64,000 bases of DNA, taken from NCBI GenBank assembly GCA_029747015.1, contig JAKOGI010000822.1, forward strand, positions 333,621 to 397,620, read 5' to 3'. The stretch is from Carnegiea gigantea (lineage: Eukaryota > Streptophyta > Magnoliopsida > Caryophyllales > Cactaceae). Both the position numbers and the translations under genes were made by a program. Below are positions 25,183 through 36,946 of the stretch, in pieces. The notes below the pieces were generated by a model. It was not told the origin of the DNA. It saw nothing but the letters and a program-made list of their open reading frames with translations, and searched no databases. Positions within the stretch are counted from its first letter, which is position 1; each line of letters starts with the position of its first letter.

Positions 25183-26190
25183 ATGGCACCAACTAAGAGA
25201 CAAAAGAGCACTAAGGAGGTTGGATTATCAAGTCAAGTGCCACCTCAACCTCAAAGGACATCCCGAACCACGTGTGCTAGAGGTAACATTCCTCACCCCT
25301 TGGTTTGACACATCTTGATCATATTGCTAGATACAATTATTTGAATGAATGTATAGTTGTAGCAACTAGATATTATGATGAGGATTTGTTAGCTCGATTG
25401 GGAATGTTAGATTATATTAGATGGTTGTTTACAAGAGGGTGTATAGGACACTTTTTGGAACTCAAAGGGCATACATATCGAGACCTGACCCTAGAATTCT
25501 TAAGTACACTCCATGTCGAGGTCATTAGAGGGCCTCAATGTCAAGCCGGATATATATTGTTTTATTTGCAGGGTCAATTGTATGAGCTGACCTTAGGTAA
25601 TTTCAACAGTATTTTCGATTTTCCACCTAGCATGGATTTATCGAACTACCAAGTTCCCCGTGAATTCAACCCGAATGCATTTTGGGGTGAGCTTTCGGGG
25701 AGTACTAGGTACAGTACCAGTTCGTCAAAATGCACACATATTAGAAACCCTTGCATTAGATTAGCTCAACATATTTTGGTTTGTTCCCTTTTTGCTCGGG
25801 ACGATAGCCTGAATATCCCGAGATTGTCTGAATTGTACTTTTTATCATGTATGCTTAATGGTGTTCAGCTTGACCCAAGTTCCTTTTCAGCCAAGCAATT
25901 GCATAGTATTGCTATTAGCACTAAACCTAGGATAGTCATAGGTAGGATTGTGTACTATTGTTCGATTTTTGGGAGTTGAGCCAATCCTGGGGATAGAGTT
26001 TCCGAGTCCGAGCGGCTTGATCAAGCTGCTTTTGAAATTATGAACATTTGTAAAGTTGAGGTTGGCTATTTATGTTGGATTTACCCCGAGGACAGGCTTT
26101 TACCGTTTTCCAATGTCGATCGAACTACTCTACTTCACCGGGCTAACCTTTATTGGGTACCTGGTGATGAGGAGCCCCTCACTCTAGTCA
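25183..26190 (+). pseudogene. ATHILA ORF-1-like gene, frameshifted
   Basis: ATG at 25183 opens MAPTKRQKSTKEVGLSSQ. One frameshift near 25305 leads into a 224-codon open frame to 25979, with YRDLTLEFLSTLHVEVIRG, YELTLGNFNSIFDFPPSMDL and LSELYFLSCMLNGVQLDPSS. After one TGA stop, the same frame goes on with ERLDQAAFEIMNIC to about 26190. The pattern matches the plant family known as ATHILA ORF-1, whose role is not established. It is the best preserved frame of the element, and the C/T-rich leader in front of it suggests it may once have been expressed separately. Family assignment is by motif recognition. Confidence 0.7.
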
Positions 26191-28289
26191 AGTGAGACCT
26201 AGTTCTTCCTCTGAAGCACCCCCTCCTGACTATTCTGACATCAAAGACACCCTTAGATCCATTCAAGAGGAGCAATTTTCCCTTTGAGCATTCATTGCTT
26301 TTGAGAACGCCGCTCTTCGAGAATTTATCCAAGAGCACCACGATGAGTTTTGTGGGTTGCTTGCTTCCCAGCACAATATTTCCAAGACCATATGACATGT
26401 TTAGAAACCTGACGAGATTGGCATATCTCCTATGGACAACCACCCCATCCTCCACCACTACCCCCTATCTAAATGCTCTATGTTACTCCCCTTCCCTTTT
26501 TCTATTTTGAGCTCACATTGAGGGAAATGTGTGATTCAAGCATAGGGGAGTTAGTTAGTTGTTATATTTGGCGTCTGATGCCTGTTTTCAGTTAGGTGCG
26601 TTTGTGCTTTGTACATGCAGTTAGTGGTAGTTTTTGGAGTTTTTGATTTAGGTTTTTGTTTCGTTTAGTAGTGCATTTAGTTTTCTTTTTATTCTAGGTT
26701 ACATTTTAGTTTTTGTCCATTTTTCCTTTTTCCCCCTTTAATCTCTTTGATTTTTTTTTTAATTTGCATTATTATTAGGAGCATGCATAAGAAAAAACAC
26801 AAAACAAAAATTAAAAGGAAAAAAAAAATACTCCGATGATGATCTTTCTAGATTTGATAGACTTCTATCTTTTAGTTTAATCCTTTGATTTGCCCAAATT
26901 GTGCATAAAATGTTTGTGAATGCGTTTTTCGAAATGATCTCCATGTTTTGACAATGTGTTGGATGCGAATTGATTTACCCCATAAGTCTTTACATAAATT
27001 TTGACGTATGTTTACTAGTGAGCTAGTTTTAACCTTGATAGATGTCCTGGGAGATTTCGAGCTTTTAGAGGCTATTCATCATTTTAGTCTCATGTTTCTT
27101 TCATGTGTGACTCTTCTTTGATATCATTTCAGTAGAACTTGCTTTGATTCTCATTCAAGATCATATTTCGCATATGCATTCAGACAATATGATTGAGGCA
27201 TTCTTTTTCTTTGACTTGTTTAAACCCCACGGCCAAATAGCCACCTTTGCGGTATATTGTATCCCTTACTAGCCCATTTGAGCTTATGTCCGATTTTCTT
27301 GATTTAAATCTTCTATTATAGCCCATGGCTAAATACTTGTCTTACCTTTAAGCTAAGACTAAATGAGTGTTTCATTCTTTTGCATCAAGGTTGATGAGGC
27401 ATTAGTAAGGTGGATTGTTATCTTTTAGTGAATTTTGGCTGTTTGGTGAAGGGATGTGAGATTTTGATAAATCTCTTATTTTATTGTATAAAGTTTTGAG
27501 AAGAGTTGAAATTTAAAGTTCATTATGGATCTCCTCTTGGCTATCCTTTTTGAAAAATAAAAAGAAAAGAAAGGATCATGAACAAAAACAAAGAAATGGA
27601 CAAAAAGAAACAGAAACAGAAAAAAAAAAAAGAAGAAAGAAAGTGTTAGCCTTGTTGGGATTGTAAGATATTTGTGATTTTCGACTCTTTCTCTTCAATT
27701 TGGGATTTATTTTGTTGATAAATTGTAAAGGTCTAAGAAGGATGTAGTATGATGCATTCGCATTGTTTAGCTCTTACTCTTTAGCTTCTAGTTCCTCATT
27801 TCCAAAATATTTGTTCCCCTCTTACCTTTACCCATGGCCCCATTACAACCTTATGAAAGTCCTCATGATTGTCTAGTGTGTTTGCATTTTAGTGATGGCG
27901 AGTTTGAGAGTCTTGTCAAGCTTATGGCAGATTTGAGTCTAAGGAATGAGAATTGAGAGAACCTTCATTATTATTAAACACATGAGTGATGAGAGCCACA
28001 TATCTATAGTGAGGTTGCACCGGCCTTGCTAGCTTGCTTGTTTCATACGCTGGAATGACTGTATTTGACGATTTAGGGAGATTGATTCGAGTTTGACATT
28101 ATGGTCTATCAAAAGGTTTTCGCAAATTTCATTTACTAATATATTCGTTAATTATTTTTGTACCTTTTTGGGCTACCTTCAGATCACCTATGCCATTTGA
28201 AGTTACCTATGTCTATCCTAAGGAGGTTATGTATAGTTTTATTTTTAGCATTGCTTGAGGACAAGTAATAGTCTAAGCATGAGGGAGTT
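26191..28289 (+). other. 3' non-coding interior with polypurine tracts
   Basis: No gene. It holds an internal tract-like motif (26515-26556, CACATTGAGGGAAATGTG then AAGCATAGGGGAG), a purine-rich block (27556-27642) and the conserved GCTTGAGGACAAGTAATAG near 28252. The final polypurine tract lies at about 28276-28289, directly before the 3' LTR. Confidence 0.7.
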
Positions 28290-29555
28290 TGATAAGTGCT
28301 TAATGTATACATCATTTTAAGGCTATTTTGCTTCATTTTTAGGAGAATTATGTGCTTAATGTTATTATTTATACTGCCATTCTCGATTTATGCTTAGGTA
28401 TAGTTGTTTGATGTATTTTGCAGGATTTTAAGCCTTTTTGTCCAGCATTTGACCTTTAGTAGATGTATTTTGACTTTTTCCACGGATATCCATGAGTTGC
28501 TATGCCCGTGGAGCAAGAAAAGAGCAAAAAGCTGGATCCAGCCCAGACCATGGTCGGACCGTGGTACCTGCCATGGACTGTGGTAAGCATGAAACTACTG
28601 CCTCTTCATCTTCCTTAGGCTGTGTAGTTGAGATCAATCGATCTGCAGCACTAGAAAAAACAATCACAAGCATAGAGTTAGCATAGATTAGAGCTTTAGC
28701 ATAGTTTTCTTTCCCTTCTCAAATTTTGTTGTTTGTTTTAAGATTTCTAGTTTGATTTTGGTTTTGGTGAGAGATCTTGAGTGTATGTGTTTGGTTTTCA
28801 AGGCAATTTAAAGTCCCTGGTTGAAGGCCATCTCAGTTAAATGTTTCTTTCAAATTTCGCAGGATTGTTGGTTAGTTTGTTTAATTCTTAATCATGTGTG
28901 AGTAGTTTACTTTTTGTCTAGGAATTTAGTAGTTTATGAAAGTGTAGTTGGATCATGTTTTAATTTATAGAATTGTGCTTATCTTCATGATTTGTTTGAT
29001 TTCATTCTATCAAGTAATTGCATTATTGTGAGTGGATTTTTGGCCAACATTTGCTTGCTTACTTGAAACAATCGGGTGAAAAACTGAAAGGTGACATTTG
29101 GTTATTAGACTACTTGATTAGACCTAACATGGAGTCGTCTCAAAAGAAAGATTTGCATATTAGGAGGACTAGAGAGTAATTGAAGATATTTAACTTGAAT
29201 TAAGGCAAATTAGTTTGAAAGAACGATTTTTGCTTAGTTTGGGCAAATTAATTGATTTCGAAAGAACAGATCAAGTTCCTGGATCGATTGCAATTCCTCC
29301 AGATTAACCGATTAGAGAAAAGTACACGATTGTCGTTTTGATCCAATATCCTTTCATAACTACGAGAATTCCTAAACATATTTTCTCTTTGATTGATTTA
29401 GAAAAGTGAATTAGAAGTTTTTAAATCGAATCCTTTGAATTAAATTTTTTACTTAGCACATTCTGACAGATAGGACTCGGTAAGTTACATTATTCCCTGA
29501 GGAACGGTATCTTTATTTATACTACGGCCACTCGTGCGCTTGTGGTAGTTAATCA
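28290..29555 (+). repeat. 3' LTR of the polymerase-less Athila-type element
   Basis: Begins TGATAAGTGC and ends GTTAATCA, followed by the target duplication GCCAG. Confidence 0.93.
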
Positions 29556-29560
29556 GCCAG

Positions 29561-32500
29561 CCATGATGCTTAAACACATTATCTAAGTAGGCTTATGCCA
29601 CTTCAACAGCAGTATAAGGGTGACCAAGGGCAATGAAATAAGCATACTTGCTTAAACGATCCACCATTACAAAGATCACTTACTCGCCGAAAGATGTTGT
29701 TAGGCCTTCAGTAAAATCCATTGATATATCTTACCTGACTGTGCTAGGAACAGGTAAGGGTTGCAGTAAACCTATGTAAAGGGCAGTCTCATACTTATAG
29801 GCTTGACAAACACTATAAATTCTTATGTAACTCTGAACATCCTTGCTTAATCCCTTCCAATAGAAAATGCTCTACAATTGTTTAAGAGCAACATGCCTTC
29901 GAGAATTCCCCCTAGTGCCAGAAGTGTGAACCTAGTGTAAAATCTGCTTCTCAAATCTTCATTTGGTCCAATGATTACCTTGTCTTTCCTCCTTAAGAAT
30001 TCATCCACCACATTAAACTTGCCATGGTGCTGTTGCTGATTCTAGAAAAAATGAAGAATCTGTTGTAGGAAAGGATCTAAAGGGTAACTGACTTTTATTA
30101 AGTCTAAGACATAAGTTTCTATGACTAATAAAGCCAAAAATAGCACCTCAGCACTGGGCATCCTAGATAATGCATCAGCTGCTAAATTATCTTGCCCTTT
30201 TTTATACTGAATCTCATAAGTATATCCCGTGAGTTTTGACAACCATAACTATTGAAAACTAGTGGATATCTTCCACTTTAACAACCATTTTAAACTTTTC
30301 TAGTCAGTCTTTAAAATAAATGGTTGTTTAGTGAAGTATTGTTGCCATTTTTAAATTGCAAATACCAAAGCCACTAGCTCCTTTTCATACATAGATAATT
30401 GTTGTCATTTAGGGCCTAATGACCAGATAATAAAGGACATGGGATGACCTTTCTGCATTAAAACAACACCTATACCACCACTGGCGCATCAGTTTCCACC
30501 CTAAAGATTTTAGAAAGTCTGGTACTGCTAATATAGGAGCTTAGCATAAGGCTCTCTTAAGTGCCACAAATGCCCTTGTGCCATTTCATTCCATGAAAAC
30601 TCCCCTGCTCTTAGCAGATTAGTAAGTGGTCTGCTAATCATGGCATAATTTCGGATGAACTTCCTATAATATCTAGCTAGCCCAAGAAACTTCTTAGTTT
30701 CTTCATATTTTGAGGTTTTAGCCAATCCTCAATAGCTCTAACTTTACTAGTATCAATCTTAACCCCCTCAAAAGAGATTACATGCCCCAAATATTCCACC
30801 TCGGATATGCCAAAATGACATTTACTCTTTTTGGCAAATAGTGTAGGCTACCTCATCACAGAAAACACAGTTACCATGTACCCTAAATGTTGGTCTAAAG
30901 AGTGGTTGTAGATTAGTATGTCATTAAAGAAAACCAACACAAACTTCCTTAAGTATTACTTGAAAATGTAATTCATCAAGCCTTGAAAAGTTGTTGGGCC
31001 ATTGGTAAGACCAAAAAGGCATATCTAAAAATTCAAAATGTCCATAGTAAGTTTTAAATGTTGTCTTATGGACATCGTCATCATGCATTCTAATCTAGTG
31101 GTAGCCAAACTTCAAATCTATTTTAGAAAAGATTGTTGCACCAACTAGCTCGTCAATTAGTTCCTTTACTACTGGAATTGGAAATTTATCTTTCACAGTC
31201 TGCTTATTCAACTCCCTGTAATCTATACATATCTCTAAGTCCTATCTTTCTTTCCCACCAATACTACAGGGCTAGCAAAAGAGCTTGACTTGTGTTGTAC
31301 TATGCCGTTGTCCAGCATTTCTTACACCAAAGATTCATTAATATCTCTTTATTGAAGTGGATACCTATAAGGCCTTATAAACACAGGTGTTGACCCTTGA
31401 ATCAAAGGTATCCGATGATCAAATAAACATCTTCTTAGGCCTAAAGCCTTGGGTTCTTTAAACAAGTCTTCAAACTGCTCCAGTAATTATAGAATTGGGG
31501 AAGGTGTTAACTCAATAATGGTATTGTTTGGGATGTGTATTGCTAAGAGATTAGCCTCCTCCTGCCCTTGTTTGATGAGCTAAATCATGTAGATTTGTGT
31601 TACACTTGTCATAGCCTTCTGTAGCCTAGCATCACCAACCCACTGCACCTTCTTCCCATTCATTCCGCTTAGTGTATGAACTTTGCCTACATAAGTGAAC
31701 TCCATTTGCAGCTTTTTGAAGTTCCACTTCACTGTACCAAGCTGAGATAGCCACTGTACCCCCAACACCATATCACAACTTCCCAAAGGAATCAGCAACA
31801 TATTTCCTATATATTCTGCATTATGCATCTTCTGTTGAAATTCCTTGCATATACATTGACACTATAACTTATTTGCATAAGCTATAGTTATGGCCTGAGA
31901 TTGTATTGGCTCAACTTTATATCCCAGCTTCTTTGCCATTTCAATGTCCAAAAAATTATAAGTGCTTCCTAAGCCAATGAATATATGCAAAGAGGATCTA
32001 CCAAATTGGCCAGTAACTCTCATTATCTGGAAGCTTTGGTTTCCGCTCAGAGCATTGACTGAAATTTGAGGGTTATCTTTGTCAAAATTACAATCTGATT
32101 CTGTAATCTCCTTAACTTCCACATCTTCCTCCTCCTCATCATCTTCATGCCCAGGAATCTCAATAAGGAAGAGTTGTGCCTTTTTTTGGTTGCATTTGCA
32201 ACCTCTCTCATAGGGTTGGTCACAAAAGAAACATAAGCCTCTAGCCAGCTTCTTAGCCATTTCAGCAGGTGTAAAGGTTTTGGGTTTCATCTGAGTTGGA
32301 TTAATAGTAGGTATTCTAGGTCCTTAAGAATTTGTTGGTAAAGGTAGCACCCCATTTTGAGAGAATTTATAGTTAAGGCCCTCATAAAACTTTGACTCCT
32401 CTTGATTGCTTCTAGTGTTTCCTCCTGTGATCTTGCATACTACACAGCTTCAGGTAATGTCTTAGGCTTAAATGCCCTAACAAAAGATTTAATGGATGGC

Positions 32501-33213
32501 TTCAACCCCTCAATAAAGCTATTCACAAAATAGTTATTGGGAAGTGGTGGGATTTTCAGCAGCAATAGTGCTTCAAGTTCTTCAAAATTTTCTAGGTAAT
32601 CATCTAGACCCTCACTTTGTTGAAGTGTATTAAGCTTCTCCACCACCTACCTTTCTATATGACCTCAAAATCCAGTATGTAAATTCGTGATGACTCAATA
32701 ATAAAGTCATCCTAAACAACATGCCTTTGTTCTAGGATGTGACTACCAAATGAGATTTCAGCCTTCCCTTGCAAATACATTGAAGCTAGATTGAGTTTTT
32801 GATCATTAGGAATTTTGTAAAGATTAAATTACTTTGCACATTTCTTGACCCAGTTCCTTGGATTCGTTTCATCAAATAAAGGAAACTCCACTTTTGGATT
32901 AAAATGCATAATATTCCCCTTTGATTGAGCTTCCCTAGATTCCCTTAATCCAAATTGCCCACTTTCAACCTTATTAACCAATACAAAATTAGGAGTTGAG
33001 CCTTCGAGGTTACCTTTCTGTTTTCTAACTCCTTCATCTACTCCATCAACTAACTGATTTTCTGATTTTGATCAGCAATCTGTTGAGAGAAGACTTTCTA
33101 TTGTTTCGGTAATTTTTTTAGCATTTCTTCTGTAGAAGCCATTGTAGCTCTTCAAGTTTTTGCTAGTTGGTTAACACAGTTCACCAAAATCAGAGTTGTG
33201 GCTCTGATGCTAT
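29561..33213 (-). pseudogene. Gag-pol of the Reina-like element (upstream portion)
   Basis: Minus-strand order, right to left. Gag at about 33150-32300 (LDDYLENFEELEALLLLKIP; FIEGLKPSIKSFVRAFKPKT). A zinc knuckle near 32240 (GLCFFCDQPYERGCKCNQKK). Protease around 32050-31600 (LIPLGSCDMVLGVQWLSQLG). RT at about 31400-30528 (KFLGLARYYRKFIRNYAMIS near its end). RNase H to 30042 (YEIQYKKGQDNLAADALSRM). Integrase from about 30000 down to the nested insertion (MVDRLSKYAYFIALGHPYTA near 29640). Stops and frameshifts are spread throughout. In life this polyprotein would package, copy and integrate the element. Confidence 0.88.
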
Positions 33214-33487
33214 TGATATAGTATTCAGGAAGCTCAAGGAGAATGAATGAGCTTTGAGATATACGATACTAGTAATTAGCAAACCAGAGAGATTTTAGAG
33301 AGAGATTTTAGAGAGAAGAATAGCTCTCTATTGATGATGCATGAATGATTTAGTTACGAAGGCCATTTTTGTATACTGCTTGTAAGAAGACAATTATAAC
33401 AACCCATAATTCATAGACACTTCTAACAACCTTTGGTGGACCCCCTTAACCACCTCAAAAGGCTAACTAACTTCCTTTGCTGTAATA
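33214..33487 (-). repeat. 5' LTR of the Reina-like element
   Basis: Begins TGATATAGTATTC and ends TGTAATA (a C-to-T change has spoiled the terminal CA). The target duplication GAAAA follows at 33488-33492. On the minus strand the degraded Met-type primer binding site lies at 33196-33213. Confidence 0.92.
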
Positions 33488-33492
33488 GAAAA

Positions 33493-34027
33493 TTGAACAA
33501 GTAGATCGAAAATGAATGGAAATCAACAAATCAAAACTTAAAAAAAAACTGATCGGAATAGGCGTTCTTTATCATCGACGGCGGTGGTAAGTTACTAGTG
33601 AAATAGAGGTTGCCAGTGGAGCTAAGATCGGCGGTACACTTGTAAGATTGTTCTCCCCTTCCGTCCTCTTTCTCTCTCTATAGTTAGGGTCTGGTGGGTG
33701 ATGGGTTGGGGGTTGAACAACAAACATGAATTTAGATGGGAAAAATAGATTTTGGGTATATTTTTCTTTTATTTTTAACCATTAATATCATACTTGAGAG
33801 TTGGGAACTTGAAACGCCTTAATAAGGGAAACGTTCAAGTCCTTGAGATTTGGGAGGAACTTGATACCCAAAGGTATAAAATCTTTTCCCCCTAAAAATG
33901 TCACCAAACAAAAAGAAAAAGGACTTAAACCCTCAGGATTCAAGTTATATTCCTTAATTGTTCACCAAATAGGCCCCTAATTGGTTAGGATGTGAATCTT
34001 ACATCTCTTTAATAAAGGAGTAATGCA
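33493..34027. other. Intergenic; possible old leader then AT-rich DNA
   Basis: Minus strand 33710-33540 is C/T-rich with CCGCCGTCG runs, resembling a plant 5' leader that would have continued at 19476 before the chromovirus inserted. The rest is AT-rich and no gene is seen. Confidence 0.3.
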
Positions 34028-34163
34028 CAAACAACAACAACAACAACTACTCCTCTTAATGTGGGTCCTAATTTCGTGGAATCTGAGGAGATCTAGATTG
34101 TAGGTAATCTTATCTTTATATGCATGCCTGCATGTAAAGAGATTGTTTTCAATAGACCCACAT
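34028..34163 (-). mobile_element. Au-like SINE remnant
   Basis: Read on the minus strand it runs GGGTCTATTGAAAACAATCT, then a middle region with ACCTACAATCTAGATCTCC, and ends in a (TTG)n tail at 34045-34028. That is the plan of plant Au SINEs: a tRNA-derived 5' part, GGGTCT near the start and TTG repeats at the end. It is diverged and no flanking target duplication was identified. Confidence 0.7.
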
Positions 34164-34783
34164 AAAAAGTTTCAAGAAAATATTTTTGAAATTGAAGAAA
34201 CGATTGGTAAATAGAGTCAACAAATGCAAGACCTAAATTACTTTAAATAACATAAATTAACGCGAATAACAGATGAGGAATAAGAGTTGTATATACCTTA
34301 AAGGGCAAGCAGTGACATACTATTGATATGGCTAAGCGTAGTCTACATTTGAACAATTGTAGGCGGGATGATAACACAGATGTGAAGACTTAAAGCAATA
34401 AGAGGAGCAAAAATAAAAACCCTGCAAAGATCAGTCTAATAACCTATGATCTACAACCTTAATCCTAAATCTTCATAAACGTCTATTCTGAATTATGTTC
34501 TTCGGTAAGCCTATATACTTCAAAGAACATAAATGGATAAACCCTATTACGTTATATATCGTTTGGTGATAAGTCTCGCAGTATACGTAGTTTTTAAAGT
34601 TAGGTTAGCACTCAATAATCTTTCCCTGGTCTCATGGTGCTGCTGGTGGTGGTGGTTGAGTCATATTGATAACGATCGGCTAGTAGCTAATGATGTTTAC
34701 TACCATTTTTTCTGCATGAAAGATTTATGGTAATCAACTTTTATTTTGATTACAGTAATTGAATTTACACATGACCATAGATT
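34164..34783. other. Intergenic AT-rich DNA
   Basis: No gene or recognisable repeat seen. Confidence 0.5.
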
Positions 34784-34786
34784 TTA

Positions 34787-35819
34787 GGTAGTATTTGGTT
34801 GGGGGAAAATGATTTTTTCGGAAAATAGTTTTTCAATTTTCCGTTATCTAGCATAATAAAGGATGGAAAACTATTTTCTAAGGAAAATGATTTTCCCCCC
34901 AGTGGATGAAAATGATTTTCTTTTTGAGAAGATAGAAAGTTGATTTTCTTCATTTAACTCTTTGATGATATGGCTAGTTAAAATTTAGGTACAAAATTCG
35001 ATTTCAACAGTTTAGATCGAAACTTGACTATCTGATGAAAAAAATTAAAAATAAACTCAAATTTAAATTTTTAACTGAAATTTCTTTCATTTGATCAACA
35101 TTTATCTCTACCACTAGAATTTAATTGATATTTTTTGCCAGTAAAATAATTTAGTCAACTCGCCACTAAATAATTTCAATGTTTTGGATAGAAACTTGAT
35201 TATCGAATAGAAAATATTAAAATAAGCTCACATTCAGATTTTGAACTTGATACTCTTTTATTTGTTCAATTTTTCTTTTCCACAATGACAATTCAATTGA
35301 CATTTGCCACCCCTTAAACAGTGCAGCTAATATTTTTCATTACTAGAATAATTTCAAAGTTCATATCGAAACTTGATCATAAGATAGAAAAGATTAAAAT
35401 AGGCTCAAATCTAGATTTTAAGCACGATATTCCTTCATTTGTTCAACTTTTTCCTCTGCCACAACAATTTAATCTGCATTCGCCACTTAAATAGTTAAGT
35501 TGATATTTTTTGTCACTAAATAATTTCAATGGTTTATATTGAAACTTGATTATCCTTGGGAAGTATTGAAAAAAAATTCAAATATGAATTCTAAGCTCAA
35601 AATTTCTCCATTTGGCCAACATTTATCTAAACTATGACTGTTCAATTAATATTTTTCACAATTTAAATAATTTAGTTGACATTTTTCTTCTTCATGAAAA
35701 ATAATTTATCTTGTACCAAACAACGAAAAATGTGATATAAAATTAATTTTTCTTGAAAATATTTTTCATAAAAAATAATTATTTAGAAAAAAAAATTTTT
35801 TTCCTAACCAAACACGACC
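34787..35819. mobile_element. PIF/Tourist-like non-autonomous element
   Basis: Terminal inverted repeats GGTAGTATTTGGTTGGG (34787) and, from the other end, GGTCGTGTTTGGTTAGG (35819) are flanked by TTA (34784-34786 and 35820-35822). That is the target and terminal style of PIF/Harbinger-Tourist elements. The interior holds four direct copies of a unit about 174 bp long, with the shared word AACTTGA(C/T) at 35021, 35193, 35370 and 35543. No coding capacity. Confidence 0.82.
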
Positions 35820-36056
35820 TTAAATAGAAGATTTCTATCCATTAATTAATTACAAGATTACCGGTTGAAGCAAGTTACCAATTACAAACAGCGCTTACTC
35901 GCTTTTCACCTTTTTTTATTTATCTGATTTTTTTAACTGGTGGAGTCGGCCAGTTACCAATTTATTCAGATGGGATTCTCTTTCCTATTGTACGTCTACT
36001 GCTCCATTGTCCTCTATCTTTCCCCTCCTCTGTTCGCTGGTTTTCTCAGTCTCAAG

Positions 36057-36099
36057 CTTTTTTTTTCTTTTTTTTTTTTTTGGGGGGGGGGGGGGGGAT
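36057..36099 (+). repeat. Poly-T then poly-G tract
   Basis: An interrupted run of T (36059-36082) passes directly into 16-17 G (36083-36099). Length is prone to sequencing error. Confidence 0.85.
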
Positions 36100-36703
36100 C
36101 AAAGTCCACAATCTCGCATCTTGACTAGGCTAGAAAGCTTAGTAATGCAGCAACCTTGCAAATTCTCTATCATCTATTTAGCTTTAGTAGGTCTACATGG
36201 TCCCCAGTTTCCACCTCTCCATTCTTCTTGTGTTTGTCGTTCATTGGTCCTATGATTCCTTATTTTCTCTCTCTGCTTCTCATTTCATTATTATGTACCT
36301 CAATTAAACTTTGTTAATTTTATCCACTGTTCCTAAGAATCCTTTATCCTTGTACACCTTGTCATGCATAAATCCTTGATCTAGACCAATTCCGAGTGTC
36401 TTTTGACATGAGCAAAATAAAAACCTTGCAATTTCCTGTGCCCTGTAACCATCTTTGCTTCTATCATGAATTTGGCCATGCGTTCTACTAAACCAAGCTA
36501 GGCATCATATCCTTCTAATTACTAGCCCAATTGGGTAGCTGTTACCTACTATTCGTCGCGATTATGTTTTATAGAGGAAAACCCAGTTAAATCACATAAT
36601 GCCCAAAACAGGGGATTAGAAAATCAGAAATTTCACTCGCAAACGTTTTCCACCATTGTGAACGCCGCCTGGAGGGAATAAGAGATGCCGACAACAGATT
36701 GAT
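36100..36703. other. Intergenic DNA
   Basis: No gene, RNA or repeat recognised. Confidence 0.5.
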
Positions 36704-36946
36704 ATCAGTATCAGGGGTGGTTATTGGAAGGGTATGGTAAAATATGCCCATGCTTATATTTTATCCAAAAAAATTGTTACCCAATTCATACCTGACCCAC
36801 AGCCCTTGCTATTCATATGGGTATCATTCATACGAGTATTACCCACATGCGTACTACTCACATGGGTTATTATCCTTGATTATTTATGTGTTTATATAAT
36901 TACTGTCGAATAGGGTCAATACTCATAATCATAAATAAGGAAGAGA

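Larger units (their letters stand above)
20661..29555 (+). mobile_element. Athila-type LTR retrotransposon without polymerase (non-autonomous)
   Basis: LTRs at 20661-21946 and 28290-29555, perfect target duplication GCCAG (20656-20660 and 29556-29560), primer binding site at 21953-21970 and polypurine tract at about 28276-28289. The 6.3-kb interior has degenerate gag-protease (22097-24140) and a second ORF like ATHILA ORF-1 (25183-26190), but no RT, RNase H or integrase on either strand. It must therefore have moved with enzymes from a related element. LTRs differ at many sites and in length (1286 versus 1266 bp), so it is older than the gag-only element at 46141. Confidence 0.92.
19477..33487 (-). 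mobile_element. Reina-like Ty3/gypsy chromovirus, split by a nested element
   Basis: LTRs at 19477-19745 and 33214-33487 are flanked by the perfect 5-bp target duplication GAAAA (19472-19476 and 33488-33492). On the minus strand the primer binding site follows the right LTR (GCATCAGAGCC, a degraded match to the initiator-Met tRNA type TGGTATCAGAGC), and a polypurine tract AAAGAGCGGGA precedes the left LTR. Subtracting the nested element (20661-29555) and one copy of its target duplication leaves 5111 bp, the usual size for short-LTR Reina-type chromoviruses. Gag, protease, RT, RNase H, integrase and a chromodomain-like tail are present but broken. Confidence 0.92.

Noticed and set aside
36057..36099. 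Poly-T/poly-G junction as a regulatory element
   Set aside because: Simple homopolymers with likely length errors; nothing ties them to a gene.
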